64,000 nt of DNA from an uncultured Lachnospiraceae bacterium (GTDB lineage: Bacteria > Bacillota > Clostridia > Lachnospirales > Lachnospiraceae). Within the stretch, counting starts at the first letter, position 1, and the number at the start of each line of letters is the position of its first letter. A program made the position numbers and the translations under genes. The DNA lies in contig CABSCP010000020.1 of NCBI GenBank assembly GCA_902476265.1, forward strand, positions 11,962 to 75,961, written 5' to 3'. Below the pieces are notes generated by a model, which saw only the letters and a program-made list of their open reading frames with translations, was not told where the DNA came from and did no database searches. Shown piece after piece: positions 18,118-26,837 of the stretch.

Positions 18118-19509
18118 ATGAAATCAGATACCATTGCGGCAATTGCAACTGCATTATCGGATTCGGGAATCGGAATTATCAGAGTGAGCGGACCGAGGGC
18201 GATAGATACGGTTCATAAGATTTTTCAGACAAAATCGGGAAAACATCCGTTAAAGGACTATGAATCTCATACGATCCATTACGGATTTATTGCAGATGGA
18301 GAGGATATCATTGACGAAGTGATGGTTTCCCTGATGAAGGCTCCGAAAACGTATACCAGAGAGGACACTGTGGAAATCAACTGCCATGGAGGCGTCCTTC
18401 TCATGCAACGTGTTCTGCAGGCGGTTTTGAACAATGGTGCGAGAATGGCGGAGCCGGGGGAATTTACGAAACGGGCATTCTTAAATGGAAGGATAGATTT
18501 ATCCCGTGCGGAAGCGGTGATGGACCTCATTCATTCCAAAAATGAGTTTGCAATGAAATCTTCGGTAAAACAGCTTCGGGGTTCTGTTTCGGAAGAAATA
18601 AAAAGCCTTCGTGCGGCAATTCTGTATGAAATTGCGTTCATTGAATCCGCGCTGGACGATCCGGAGCACATCAGCACGGATGGATACCGGGAAAAACTGG
18701 AAGAGAAGGTGAAAGAGCTGTCCGGTCGTTTGAAGAAGCTGTTGGATTCTGCCGATAATGGAAAAATGCTCAAAGAAGGGATCAACACGGTAATCGTGGG
18801 AAAACCCAATGCGGGAAAATCTTCTCTTTTAAATCTCCTGGTAGGAGAAGAAAAAGCGATTGTCACAAGTGTGGCGGGAACTACCAGGGATGCGTTGGAG
18901 GAATCCATCCGGCTGCGCGGTATCGGGCTGAACATCATAGACACTGCGGGCATCCGCTCCACAGAGGATATTGTGGAAAAGATAGGAGTGGATAAGGCCA
19001 GAAAATTTGCTGCCGGTGCGGATCTTATTTTATATGTGGTGGATTCTTCCGTAGAACTGGACGAAAGCGACCGGCAGATCATGGAAATGATCAGGGGAAA
19101 GAAAACAGTTGTCCTGCTCAATAAAACAGATTTGGAACCGGTTGTTTCGGAAGAAGGATTCCGGGAGGCTTTTGGCGAAAATTCCGAAGAAATCAGGATC
19201 ATAAAAACATCCACAAAGGAAAATACCGGGATAGAAGAATTTGAAAGCGTGATACAGGAGTTATTTTTCCACGGTGAAATCAGGATGGATAATGAAGTGG
19301 TCATCACCAATATGCGGCATAAGGAAGCGATTCAGGAGGCCTATAACAGTCTTTTGATGGTAAAAAGGAGTCTGGAGGATGATATGCCGGAGGATTTTTA
19401 TTCCATTGATTTGATGAGCGCTTATACTTCTCTGGGATTTATTATCGGAGAAGAGGTGGGAGATGACCTGGTAAACGAAATCTTCTCCAAATTCTGCATG
19501 GGGAAATAA
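18118..19509 (+). CDS. mnmE: tRNA uridine-5-carboxymethylaminomethyl modification GTPase MnmE
   Basis: A GTPase that, with MnmG, modifies U34 in tRNAs. It has an N-terminal folate-binding domain (DTIAAIATALSDSGIGIIRVSG), an inserted G domain (GKPNAGKSSLLN for G1, DTAGIR for G3, NKTDL for G4), and the C-terminal FCMGK with its conserved cysteine. Two ATG codons are adjacent. I prefer the second (18118), 6 nt after AGGAG, giving 463 residues. Its partner mnmG lies 1.2 kb downstream, separated by a minus-strand dehydrogenase gene, whereas the two are normally adjacent. Confidence 0.96.
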   Translation: MKSDTIAAIATALSDSGIGIIRVSGPRAIDTVHKIFQTKSGKHPLKDYESHTIHYGFIADGEDIIDEVMVSLMKAPKTYTREDTVEINCHGGVLLMQRVLQAVLNNGARMAEPGEFTKRAFLNGRIDLSRAEAVMDLIHSKNEFAMKSSVKQLRGSVSEEIKSLRAAILYEIAFIESALDDPEHISTDGYREKLEEKVKELSGRLKKLLDSADNGKMLKEGINTVIVGKPNAGKSSLLNLLVGEEKAIVTSVAGTTRDALEESIRLRGIGLNIIDTAGIRSTEDIVEKIGVDKARKFAAGADLILYVVDSSVELDESDRQIMEMIRGKKTVVLLNKTDLEPVVSEEGFREAFGENSEEIRIIKTSTKENTGIEEFESVIQELFFHGEIRMDNEVVITNMRHKEAIQEAYNSLLMVKRSLEDDMPEDFYSIDLMSAYTSLGFIIGEEVGDDLVNEIFSKFCMGK

Positions 19510-19522
19510 AGAACGCCCCGGC

Positions 19523-19573
19523 ATCCATCCCCACCCCTTCTGCATTCTCAGGCGTGGAAGGGTGGGGACGGAT
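19523..19573. terminator. Long imperfect inverted repeat after mnmE
   Basis: The arms 19523-19540 and 19557-19573 are complementary apart from one mismatch and one bulge, with a 16-nt loop. It lies between the convergent mnmE and dehydrogenase genes. No T-run follows, so the termination role is inferred from its position. Confidence 0.4.
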
Positions 19574-19611
19574 AACGGAGGCTGGTTAATGTAAAAAATA
19601 TATAAGGTGAA

Positions 19612-20541
19612 CTAAAAACGAAAGCCGGCTTTGAAGGCAGGAGAGGAAAAAGCCTGTTCAAAGTCCTTCAGGTCATAGAGTTCAATGGGAGGCAGTTTTA
19701 CTTTTCCTTTATCGAGGAGTTTTAATGCAGGTTCAAACGGGCCGCAGCGGCTGCCTACTATGGTGAGCTCGTTGACTACTGCCTGGCTCATATTGACAGA
19801 AGCATCGCCTGCATAGGTACTTTTTATCACGATAGTGCCCTGTTTTCTCACGTAGGAAAGGGCGCTGGAAAGCCCGGTGGGAGAACCGGTTGCGTCTATT
19901 ACAATTTCATAGCCTTCTTGTATGCCTTCGGTGGTGACAGAAGCGAATTCTTTGAAATTTTCCAGCTTTTCGGGGTGGCGTCCGATCACGGTAAGGTCAA
20001 TGCCGTTTAAAGAAAGAGCCTGGGCTACGAAGAGCGCCAGCCGTCCGTCTCCGATTACGGCGGCATTTGTGTCAGGCCGGACATGAACCTGATTGAGAAT
20101 TTCCAGAGCGGCCGCAAAGGGTTCGGTAAAAATAGCGATGTCCGTAGGAAGGCTGTCAGGAACTTCATGAAGCAGAGAGGTGGAAATTGTCATATATTCC
20201 GCAAAACAACCGTCTCTTCCGGTGAGACCGATCACTTTGCGGTTGGAACAATGATGAGGCCTTCCTGTTTTACAGTAGATACAGTGGCCGCATGCTTCAT
20301 TTAATTCCCCCACAACTCTTTTTCCTACAAGGTGAGGTTCGGAAGAACTTATCACTTTTCCGACAAATTCATGTCCCATCACTCCTTTAAAATCCGGTTT
20401 ATACCCTTTTCTCACTTCTTTATCCGTGTTACAGACTGCCGCGAGAAGAATTTGAATGAGAGATTCATTTGCGGCTGGAACGGGCATGGGATAGTCTTCC
20501 AGAAAAACGGCATCTTTCCCATTATAGTATACGGCTTTCAT
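19612..20541 (-). CDS. Zinc-dependent alcohol dehydrogenase-like protein (MDR family)
   Basis: A 309-residue medium-chain dehydrogenase/reductase. The catalytic zinc site is suggested by Cys37 with CNTD and by GHEFVG near residue 55. The structural zinc site is CGHCIYCKTGRPHHC near 84-98. The nucleotide-binding fold has VIGDGRLALFVAQ near 162. It is about 30-40 residues shorter than typical members. The substrate (a sugar alcohol or other secondary alcohol) cannot be told. It interrupts the usual mnmE-mnmG pair on the opposite strand. Confidence 0.87.
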   Translation of the reverse strand: MKAVYYNGKDAVFLEDYPMPVPAANESLIQILLAAVCNTDKEVRKGYKPDFKGVMGHEFVGKVISSSEPHLVGKRVVGELNEACGHCIYCKTGRPHHCSNRKVIGLTGRDGCFAEYMTISTSLLHEVPDSLPTDIAIFTEPFAAALEILNQVHVRPDTNAAVIGDGRLALFVAQALSLNGIDLTVIGRHPEKLENFKEFASVTTEGIQEGYEIVIDATGSPTGLSSALSYVRKQGTIVIKSTYAGDASVNMSQAVVNELTIVGSRCGPFEPALKLLDKGKVKLPPIELYDLKDFEQAFSSPAFKAGFRF

Positions 20542-20720
20542 AATAGCTCCTTTCCGGCGGGTTCATGTCCGCTTTTGTTTCATTTTCATACAGTTTTGAA
20601 ATGTTATAGTTATTTTATCATGTTTTCTATTTATATTGTAAAAAATTCTTTCTTAAAAAAGGAAGTTGGTGTATGATGATTTCAGGTTAAATATGAATAT
20701 GGTCTGATAAGGGTGAGAGA

Positions 20721-22634
20721 ATGACTCAAATAAGAGAAAAAGTGGACGTTTGTGTGGTAGGAGCAGGACATGCCGGTTGTGAAGCCGCATTGGCATGCGC
20801 CAGATTGGGACTGGAAACCGTAATTTTTACCGTCAGTGTTGACAGCATAGCGCTGATGCCCTGTAATCCCAATATAGGGGGATCTTCCAAAGGGCATCTG
20901 GTAAGGGAAGTGGATGCCCTGGGCGGTGAAATGGGTAAGAATATTGACAAAACATTTATACAGTCTAAAATGCTCAATGTTTCCAAAGGGCCGGCGGTGC
21001 ATTCTCTGCGGGCACAGGCGGATAAGGCTGAATACAGCCGGAATATGCGTAAAATTTTAGAGAAGCAGGATCATCTTACGATCAAACAGGCGGAGGTCTG
21101 TGAACTTCTGACGGAAGATGTTACGGATCCGGACAATGGGAGTTTTAAAAAGCGGATTACAGGTGTGAGAATTTTCACGGGAGCCATATATGAAGCGAAG
21201 GCTGTCATTTTATGTACGGGAACTTATTTGAAAGCCAGGTGTCTCTGCGGTGAAGCGATCACCTATACGGGACCAAACGGACTGCAGGCTGCCAATTATC
21301 TCACCGAATCTCTGAAAAATCTGGGTGTGGAAATGCGGCGTTTTAAGACGGGGACACCTGCCAGAATGGATAAAAGGAGCATCGACTTTTCCAAAATGGA
21401 AGAGCAGTTCGGGGATGAACGGGTAGTGCCTTTTTCTTTTTCTACTGATCCTGATGATGTACAGATTGAACAGGATTCCTGTTGGCTGACTTATACCAAT
21501 GAAAAGACCCATGAAATCATCAGGGCGAATCTGGACAGATCTCCTATTTATGCGGGAATTATTGAAGGAACAGGTCCTCGTTATTGCCCTTCCATTGAAG
21601 ATAAGGTGGTAAAATTTGCCGATAAAGAACGGCATCAGGTATTTATTGAACCGGAGGGCCGCCATACCAATGAGATGTATGTGGGAGGAATGTCTTCTTC
21701 TTTACCGGAGGATGTACAGTTAGCCATGTACCGGACTGTGCCCGGACTCGAAAACTGTAAGATTGTGCGCAATGCCTATGCCATTGAATATGACTGCATC
21801 GATGCCAGACAGCTTTATCCTACGCTGGAATTTAAAAATATTTCGGGTCTTTTTTCAGCGGGACAGTTTAACGGAAGCAGCGGTTATGAAGAGGCTGCCG
21901 CACAGGGACTTCTTGCCGGAATCAACGCAGGATTGAAATGCCGCGGAAAAGAACAGATGATTATTGACCGGTCGGAAGGATATCTGGGAGTTCTGGTGGA
22001 TGATCTGGTAACCAAGGACAATTTTGAACCTTACCGAATGATGACTTCAAGGGCCGAATACCGTTTGCTTCTTCGACAGGACAATGCGGACATACGCCTT
22101 CGCCGAAAGGGATATGAGGCAGGGCTGGTGACAGAAGAGCAGATGCAACATCTGCAGGAAAAAGAAAGGATGATTGCGGAAGAAACGGAACGTCTGAGAC
22201 GGACAGTGGTAGGCGCTTCTGCAGTAAATCAGCAGTTTTTGGAAAGACATAACAGTGCGCTGTTAAAGACGGGTTCGACTTTGGCGGAACTGATGTGCAG
22301 ACCGGAATTATCCTATGAAATTCTGGAAGAAATTGATCCTGACAGGAAACCTTTACCGGATGAAGTCTTGGAACAGGTGGAGATTGAAATTAAATATCAG
22401 GGATATATTGAGAGGCAGCTGAGACAGGTTGAACAGTACAAGAAAATGGAAAAGAAAAAAATTCCTGCTGATATTGATTATGACGATGTGCCCAGTTTGC
22501 GGCTGGAAGCAAGACAGAAATTGAAGCAGTTCAGACCGGTGTCGGTAGGGCAGGCATCCAGAATTTCCGGTGTATCTCCTGCGGATATATCGGTACTGCT
22601 GGTTTATTTGGAACATATAAACAGACAGTTATAA
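20721..22634 (+). CDS. mnmG: tRNA uridine-5-carboxymethylaminomethyl modification enzyme MnmG
   Basis: The 637-residue FAD-dependent partner of MnmE. The FAD site VVGAGHAGCEAALACARLG is at residues 12-30. Conserved family stretches include CNPNIGGSSKGHLVREVDALGG, RPELSYE and a C-terminal helical MnmE-binding region. It is followed 21 bp later by rsmG, the usual partner. Confidence 0.97.
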   Translation: MTQIREKVDVCVVGAGHAGCEAALACARLGLETVIFTVSVDSIALMPCNPNIGGSSKGHLVREVDALGGEMGKNIDKTFIQSKMLNVSKGPAVHSLRAQADKAEYSRNMRKILEKQDHLTIKQAEVCELLTEDVTDPDNGSFKKRITGVRIFTGAIYEAKAVILCTGTYLKARCLCGEAITYTGPNGLQAANYLTESLKNLGVEMRRFKTGTPARMDKRSIDFSKMEEQFGDERVVPFSFSTDPDDVQIEQDSCWLTYTNEKTHEIIRANLDRSPIYAGIIEGTGPRYCPSIEDKVVKFADKERHQVFIEPEGRHTNEMYVGGMSSSLPEDVQLAMYRTVPGLENCKIVRNAYAIEYDCIDARQLYPTLEFKNISGLFSAGQFNGSSGYEEAAAQGLLAGINAGLKCRGKEQMIIDRSEGYLGVLVDDLVTKDNFEPYRMMTSRAEYRLLLRQDNADIRLRRKGYEAGLVTEEQMQHLQEKERMIAEETERLRRTVVGASAVNQQFLERHNSALLKTGSTLAELMCRPELSYEILEEIDPDRKPLPDEVLEQVEIEIKYQGYIERQLRQVEQYKKMEKKKIPADIDYDDVPSLRLEARQKLKQFRPVSVGQASRISGVSPADISVLLVYLEHINRQL

Positions 22635-22655
22635 CATGAGGAGAACATACGTTCT

Positions 22656-23381
22656 ATGCGAGATTTAAAACAGTTTCGAAGTGATTTAGAAACTTTTCAT
22701 ATTACATTGAATGAAGAGCAGGAACAGCAGTTTATTAAATATTATGAATTACTTGCGGAATGGAATAGTTTCATGAATTTGACTGCTATTACAGAATTTG
22801 ATGAAGTATTAAAGAAACATTTTGTAGACAGTCTTTCCCTTGTAAAAGCATGTGAAAAAATAAGGACAGAATCTTTGTATGTAATTGATATTGGTACCGG
22901 AGCAGGTTTTCCCGGTATTCCTCTAAAAATTGCTTTTCCTCAGATAAAACTTACACTGTTGGATTCTTTACAGAAAAGATTGAAGTTTTTAACGGAGGTA
23001 CAAAATCAGCTTGGGGTGCAGGAGATAGAGATGATCCATGGAAGGGCGGAAGATTTTGCAAAACCAGGTATGAAAAGGGAAAAGTTTGATTTATGTGTCT
23101 CCAGAGCGGTGGCAAATCTGTCTACTCTTTCAGAACTTTGTTTACCTTATGTAAAAGTGGGTGGAAGCTTTATTTCCTACAAATCTGAAAAGGTGACAGA
23201 AGAGGCGGCCGGAGCAAAAAATGCAATCGATATTTTGGGAGGTAAAATAGTCAATCAGGTTGAGTTCCAATTACCTGATTGTGATATTTATCGGAATTTG
23301 CTTGTGATCGAAAAGGTGAAATCAACACCAAAAAAATATCCCAGAAAAGCGGGTATGCCTTCAAAAGAACCTATTGCATAA
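22656..23381 (+). CDS. rsmG: 16S rRNA (guanine-N7) methyltransferase RsmG
   Basis: The 241-residue enzyme that methylates G527 of 16S rRNA; loss gives low-level streptomycin resistance in several bacteria. The SAM-binding motif is VIDIGTGAGFPGIPLKI near residue 75, and the N-terminal LLAEWNSFMNLTAI is typical. It follows mnmG by 21 bp. Its stop codon is immediately followed by a parS site. Confidence 0.96.
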   Translation: MRDLKQFRSDLETFHITLNEEQEQQFIKYYELLAEWNSFMNLTAITEFDEVLKKHFVDSLSLVKACEKIRTESLYVIDIGTGAGFPGIPLKIAFPQIKLTLLDSLQKRLKFLTEVQNQLGVQEIEMIHGRAEDFAKPGMKREKFDLCVSRAVANLSTLSELCLPYVKVGGSFISYKSEKVTEEAAGAKNAIDILGGKIVNQVEFQLPDCDIYRNLLVIEKVKSTPKKYPRKAGMPSKEPIA

Positions 23382-23383
23382 TA

Positions 23384-23399
23384 TGTTTCACGTGAAACA
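23384..23399. promoter_or_regulatory. parS centromere-like site 1
   Basis: TGTTTCACGTGAAACA, the perfect 16-bp consensus for ParB/Spo0J binding, 3 bp after the rsmG stop codon and within 9 kb of oriC. ParB loads here and recruits SMC for origin segregation. Confidence 0.97.
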
Positions 23400-23439
23400 A
23401 AAGGCAGACTGGAATTATATTCCAATCTGCCTTTTGTTT
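23395..23439. terminator. Bidirectional terminator overlapping parS
   Basis: A 21-nt arm (23395-23415) pairs with 23419-23439 with a single mismatch; A-rich on the left and T-rich on the right. It ends both the mnmG-rsmG unit and the convergent hydrolase gene, whose stop codon lies within the right arm. The left arm shares bases with parS. Confidence 0.85.
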
Positions 23440-24385
23440 AAAGAAGAATTTCCAGCTGTTTTAGAACTTCATCCGGGTTTTCCATATGAGGGAGATGACT
23501 GGCTTTATCTATCCCAAATTTTTCTATGGCTGAATTGTAGGAGAGATAGATATCTGTCACTCCTTCAATATCGTTTTTCCCTTTTCCATATAGTATATAA
23601 ATACTGTGGTCGATCTCTTTCAAAGCATGAACAATGTTTGCATTTATATATCTGCCGATATAACTTGAAAAACTATACTTTGCATTGTGATCAGGAATAT
23701 GAGAAGCTTCTGCATATGCTGCAATCATATCTTCGGTTACAGCACTGTTATCATAAAAATATTCCTCTCTGAATAATTTCCGGTAATTGTCTTTACTGGT
23801 CAACATATTATAGATGAAAGTCCCCAGTATTGGCATGTCAATCATGAACTTCAAAAGTTTTGTATTATGGTTAGGCGGAAGATTGAGTTTACTCAAACTT
23901 TGAGGATTTATCAAAATAATATTTTTAATCACATCAGGATCATTGTGGCAGGCCATGACAGCAGCAGCACAGGAATCGCCTACTGCAACAACATTTGCTT
24001 TCTTACCAATTACTATTTTAATAAAATCAACAATGAGCTGGACATATAAATAATTTGTATAGGTCATATTCGGTTTGTCAGAAAGTCCGTAACCAAGAAG
24101 ATCCATTGCATACACTTCATTTGTCGTTGAAAGTTCATTATAAATTCTGGAAAATTCAAATGATGAACTGCCGGAAGTCAGATCATGAATCAAAAGGAGA
24201 GGGCTGCCCGATCCTTTCTTCATATATCTTATTTTTCCAAAACGCCATTCGTAATAATTGCAGTCGGATTGATTCAATATTCCTTTTAACGTTTTTGCAG
24301 AAAACTGTATTTTATTTAGTATATGTAATGTAGCTGTGGTTACAGCAGTGAGAGCCAAAAGTGTGGAAACTGATTTTTTATTCAT
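23438..24385 (-). CDS. Membrane-anchored alpha/beta hydrolase
   Basis: A 315-residue protein from the ATG at 24385; the frame is open 20 codons further upstream without a ribosome-binding site. A hydrophobic N-terminal segment (residues 5-23) suggests a membrane anchor or signal. The alpha/beta fold shows LLLIHDL, VYAMDLLGYGLSDKP, a nucleophile elbow VAVGDSCAA with Ser138 (GxSxA rather than the classical GxSxG), and a C-terminal SHLPHMENP with the likely catalytic histidine. Substrate unknown. It sits between the two parS sites, separating rsmG from parA. Confidence 0.85.
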   Translation of the reverse strand: MNKKSVSTLLALTAVTTATLHILNKIQFSAKTLKGILNQSDCNYYEWRFGKIRYMKKGSGSPLLLIHDLTSGSSSFEFSRIYNELSTTNEVYAMDLLGYGLSDKPNMTYTNYLYVQLIVDFIKIVIGKKANVVAVGDSCAAAVMACHNDPDVIKNIILINPQSLSKLNLPPNHNTKLLKFMIDMPILGTFIYNMLTSKDNYRKLFREEYFYDNSAVTEDMIAAYAEASHIPDHNAKYSFSSYIGRYINANIVHALKEIDHSIYILYGKGKNDIEGVTDIYLSYNSAIEKFGIDKASHLPHMENPDEVLKQLEILL

Positions 24386-24491
24386 ATATGACCTCGCTTT
24401 ATTTGAGTTAGTTCTGCCTCCGGCATCATTTATATTATAGCACAATATAGAAATTTTGACAGCAATTATTCATAGGAACCCAACTGGTCAA

Positions 24492-24507
24492 TGTTTCACG
24501 TGAAACA
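24492..24507. promoter_or_regulatory. parS centromere-like site 2
   Basis: A second perfect TGTTTCACGTGAAACA, here inside a longer 22-bp palindrome (24489-24510), upstream of parA and downstream of the start of the hydrolase gene on the other strand. ParB binding here may also affect parA transcription. Confidence 0.97.
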
Positions 24508-24534
24508 TTGTGTTATTTTTATTGAAATTCACAA

Positions 24535-24563
24535 TAGTATTCCCTATAAAATAGTGTTATAAT
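24535..24563 (+). promoter_or_regulatory. Probable parAB promoter
   Basis: TATAAT (24558-24563) with a poor -35 (TAGTAT, 24535-24540) at 17 bp, about 65 bp before parA and 28 bp downstream of parS site 2. Confidence 0.5.
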
Positions 24564-24627
24564 CGAAAAGTAAATCACAGTTTAAGAAAAAAAGCGTCTG
24601 GAAACAAGACGGAAGGTGCAAAAAAAT

Positions 24628-25395
24628 ATGGGAAGAACGATTGCAATTGCAAATCAAAAAGGTGGGGTTGGAAAAACTACCACTACAATTAATCTTTCTG
24701 CATCTCTTGCGGCAAAAGGTAAGAAAGTTCTTGTGATTGATATGGATCCGCAGGGAAATACCACCAGTGGATTTGGTATCGATAAAAATGAACTTGAAAA
24801 TTCGGTTTACGAATTGATTTTAGGAGAATGTTCCATACAGGAGTGTCTTATTAAAGATGTCATTGAAAATGTTTCAATCATTCCTTCCAATGTAAACCTT
24901 GCTGCTGCGGAAATTGAATTAATTGGGGTGGACAAAAAAGAATTTATTCTGAAAAATGAAGTGGATTGGATCAAAGATCAGTACAATTTTATTGTAATAG
25001 ATTGTCCTCCTTCATTGAGTATGCTTACAGTAAATGCCATGACTACCGCAGATACTGTGCTTGTCCCGATACAGTGTGAATATTATGCGCTGGAAGGATT
25101 AAGTCAGTTAATCCATACAGTAAATCTGGTAAGAGAGAGATTAAATCCGACATTGGATATTGAAGGAATCCTGTTTACCATGTATGATTCCAGAACGAAT
25201 CTTTCCACGCAGGTTGTAGAAAATGTGAAGAGCCATTTAAACCAGAGAATATACAAGACGATGATTCCGAGAAATATCAGGCTGGCAGAGGCCCCCAGTT
25301 ATGGAATGCCGATCAATTTATATGATCCGAAATCAGCAGGTGCGGAAAGCTATATGGCTCTGGCGAATGAGGTCATAAAGAGAAAGGATAAGTAG
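24628..25395 (+). CDS. parA: Chromosome partitioning ATPase ParA/Soj
   Basis: A 255-residue deviant-Walker ATPase that segregates origins together with ParB and, as Soj, modulates DnaA. The P-loop is NQKGGVGKTTTTINL (residues 8-22), followed by DMDPQGNTTSG and VIDCPPSLSMLT. I chose the ATG at 24628. A GTG at 24616 is in frame, but the GGAAGG motif lies at that codon and therefore serves the ATG. parB follows after 5 bp. Confidence 0.96.
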   Translation: MGRTIAIANQKGGVGKTTTTINLSASLAAKGKKVLVIDMDPQGNTTSGFGIDKNELENSVYELILGECSIQECLIKDVIENVSIIPSNVNLAAAEIELIGVDKKEFILKNEVDWIKDQYNFIVIDCPPSLSMLTVNAMTTADTVLVPIQCEYYALEGLSQLIHTVNLVRERLNPTLDIEGILFTMYDSRTNLSTQVVENVKSHLNQRIYKTMIPRNIRLAEAPSYGMPINLYDPKSAGAESYMALANEVIKRKDK

Positions 25396-25400
25396 GGGTT

Positions 25401-26282
25401 ATGACAAAAAGAGGTTTGGGAAAAGGGTTGGATTCCCTGATACCATCCAATGTGATGGAATCTGTTAAGACAACAGAACCGGGGGAAAACGGGAAGAATG
25501 GAGACGGAGCTACACTTGTAAAAATCACAAAGGTGGAGCCGAACAGGGATCAGCCCCGTAAAAATTTCGACGAAGATTCTCTGCAGGAATTGTCGGAATC
25601 CATTAAACAGTTTGGACTTTTGCAGCCGATCCTTGTCCAGGATAGACAGACACATTATGAAATTATTGCAGGCGAACGGCGGTGGCGTGCTGCAAAAATA
25701 GCGGGATTGAAAGAGGTTCCTGTCATTATTCGTAACCTGACGGATCAGGAAATCGTTGAAATTTCTCTGATTGAGAATATTCAGCGGGAAGATTTGAATC
25801 CGATTGAAGAAGCTCAGGCTTATAAAAGGCTGTTGACAGAGTTTCATTTAAAACAGGATGAAGTAGCGGAAAGAGTTTCTAAAAGCAGAACAGCAGTTAC
25901 CAATTCCATGCGGCTTTTAAAGCTTTGCGATGAAGTACAGAAAATGGTTGTAGATGAAATGATCAGCACGGGACATGCCAGAGCGCTGATCAGCATTGAG
26001 GATCCGGAAGAACAGTACATGATCGCCCAGAAAATTTTTGATGAAAAACTCAGTGTGAGAGAAGTAGAAAAGCTGGTCAAAAATCTCCATAAACCGCCGA
26101 AGGAAAGAAAGCAGGAAGATAAAACACTGGAAGCAATTTATAATGATATTTCTGAAAAACTCAGACAATCATTGAGTACAAAGGTAACTATCAATGCAAA
26201 AGAGAACGGCGCCGGAAAGATCGAAATTGAATTTTATAATCATGAGGATCTGGACAGGTTGCTGGAGCAGATAGCGAGATAG
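25401..26282 (+). CDS. parB: Chromosome partitioning protein ParB/Spo0J
   Basis: A 293-residue CTPase and DNA-binding protein that loads on parS. The N-terminus has KRGLGKGLDSLIP. The CTP-binding/Box II stretch GERRWRAAKIAGL is near residue 95, ENIQREDLNPIEEA near 120, and the helix-turn-helix near 150-175. The two parS sites it should bind lie within 2 kb upstream. Confidence 0.96.
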   Translation: MTKRGLGKGLDSLIPSNVMESVKTTEPGENGKNGDGATLVKITKVEPNRDQPRKNFDEDSLQELSESIKQFGLLQPILVQDRQTHYEIIAGERRWRAAKIAGLKEVPVIIRNLTDQEIVEISLIENIQREDLNPIEEAQAYKRLLTEFHLKQDEVAERVSKSRTAVTNSMRLLKLCDEVQKMVVDEMISTGHARALISIEDPEEQYMIAQKIFDEKLSVREVEKLVKNLHKPPKERKQEDKTLEAIYNDISEKLRQSLSTKVTINAKENGAGKIEIEFYNHEDLDRLLEQIAR

Positions 26283-26309
26283 CAAACCTAAGAAGAAAGG
26301 AAGAGAAGA

Positions 26310-26819
26310 ATGTCGAGTCCCCTTATGGAATACCTCGGAATAGCAGGTATGGATATTGCCTGGATTTTCATTGCAATATTTGTTCTGCTGATCGTTCTCA
26401 TTGTTCTTTTGGTCCTGCAGATTGTGAAATGTAACAACCTGAAAAAGAAATATGAGAAGTTCATGAAAGGAAAAGATGCAAAAAGCCTGGAGCAGGATAT
26501 TATTGCCCTATTTGAGGATAATAAGTTTATCAAAGAAGAGAGCGAAAAGAACCGGAAAGATATCCGGGAAATTTACAGAAGAATGGAATACTGTTATCAG
26601 AAAATCGGCCTGATTAAATATGATGCTTTTAATCAGATGGGTGGGAAGCTGAGTTTTTGTCTTTGCCTGTTGAATGATAAAAACAGTGGTTTTATTTTAA
26701 ACTCCGTACACAGCAGTGACGGCTGTTATTCCTATACAAAGGAAATCAAAAAAGGGGAATGCGAGTTATCTCTGGGAGAAGAAGAGCAGAAGGCCCTTGA
26801 TATGGCGATAAGATTTTAA
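26310..26819 (+). CDS. DUF4446 family membrane protein
   Basis: A 169-residue protein with one strong membrane helix (residues 17-40) followed by a charged coiled-coil-like stretch (45-95) and a small globular domain containing GLIKYDAFNQMGGKLSF. The domain matches my memory of DUF4446, a family often found just after parB in Clostridia. Function unknown. Placement after parB and before serS suggests co-transcription with parAB. Confidence 0.85.
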   Translation: MSSPLMEYLGIAGMDIAWIFIAIFVLLIVLIVLLVLQIVKCNNLKKKYEKFMKGKDAKSLEQDIIALFEDNKFIKEESEKNRKDIREIYRRMEYCYQKIGLIKYDAFNQMGGKLSFCLCLLNDKNSGFILNSVHSSDGCYSYTKEIKKGECELSLGEEEQKALDMAIRF

Positions 26820-26837
26820 TTTTAGGAGGAATGAATC

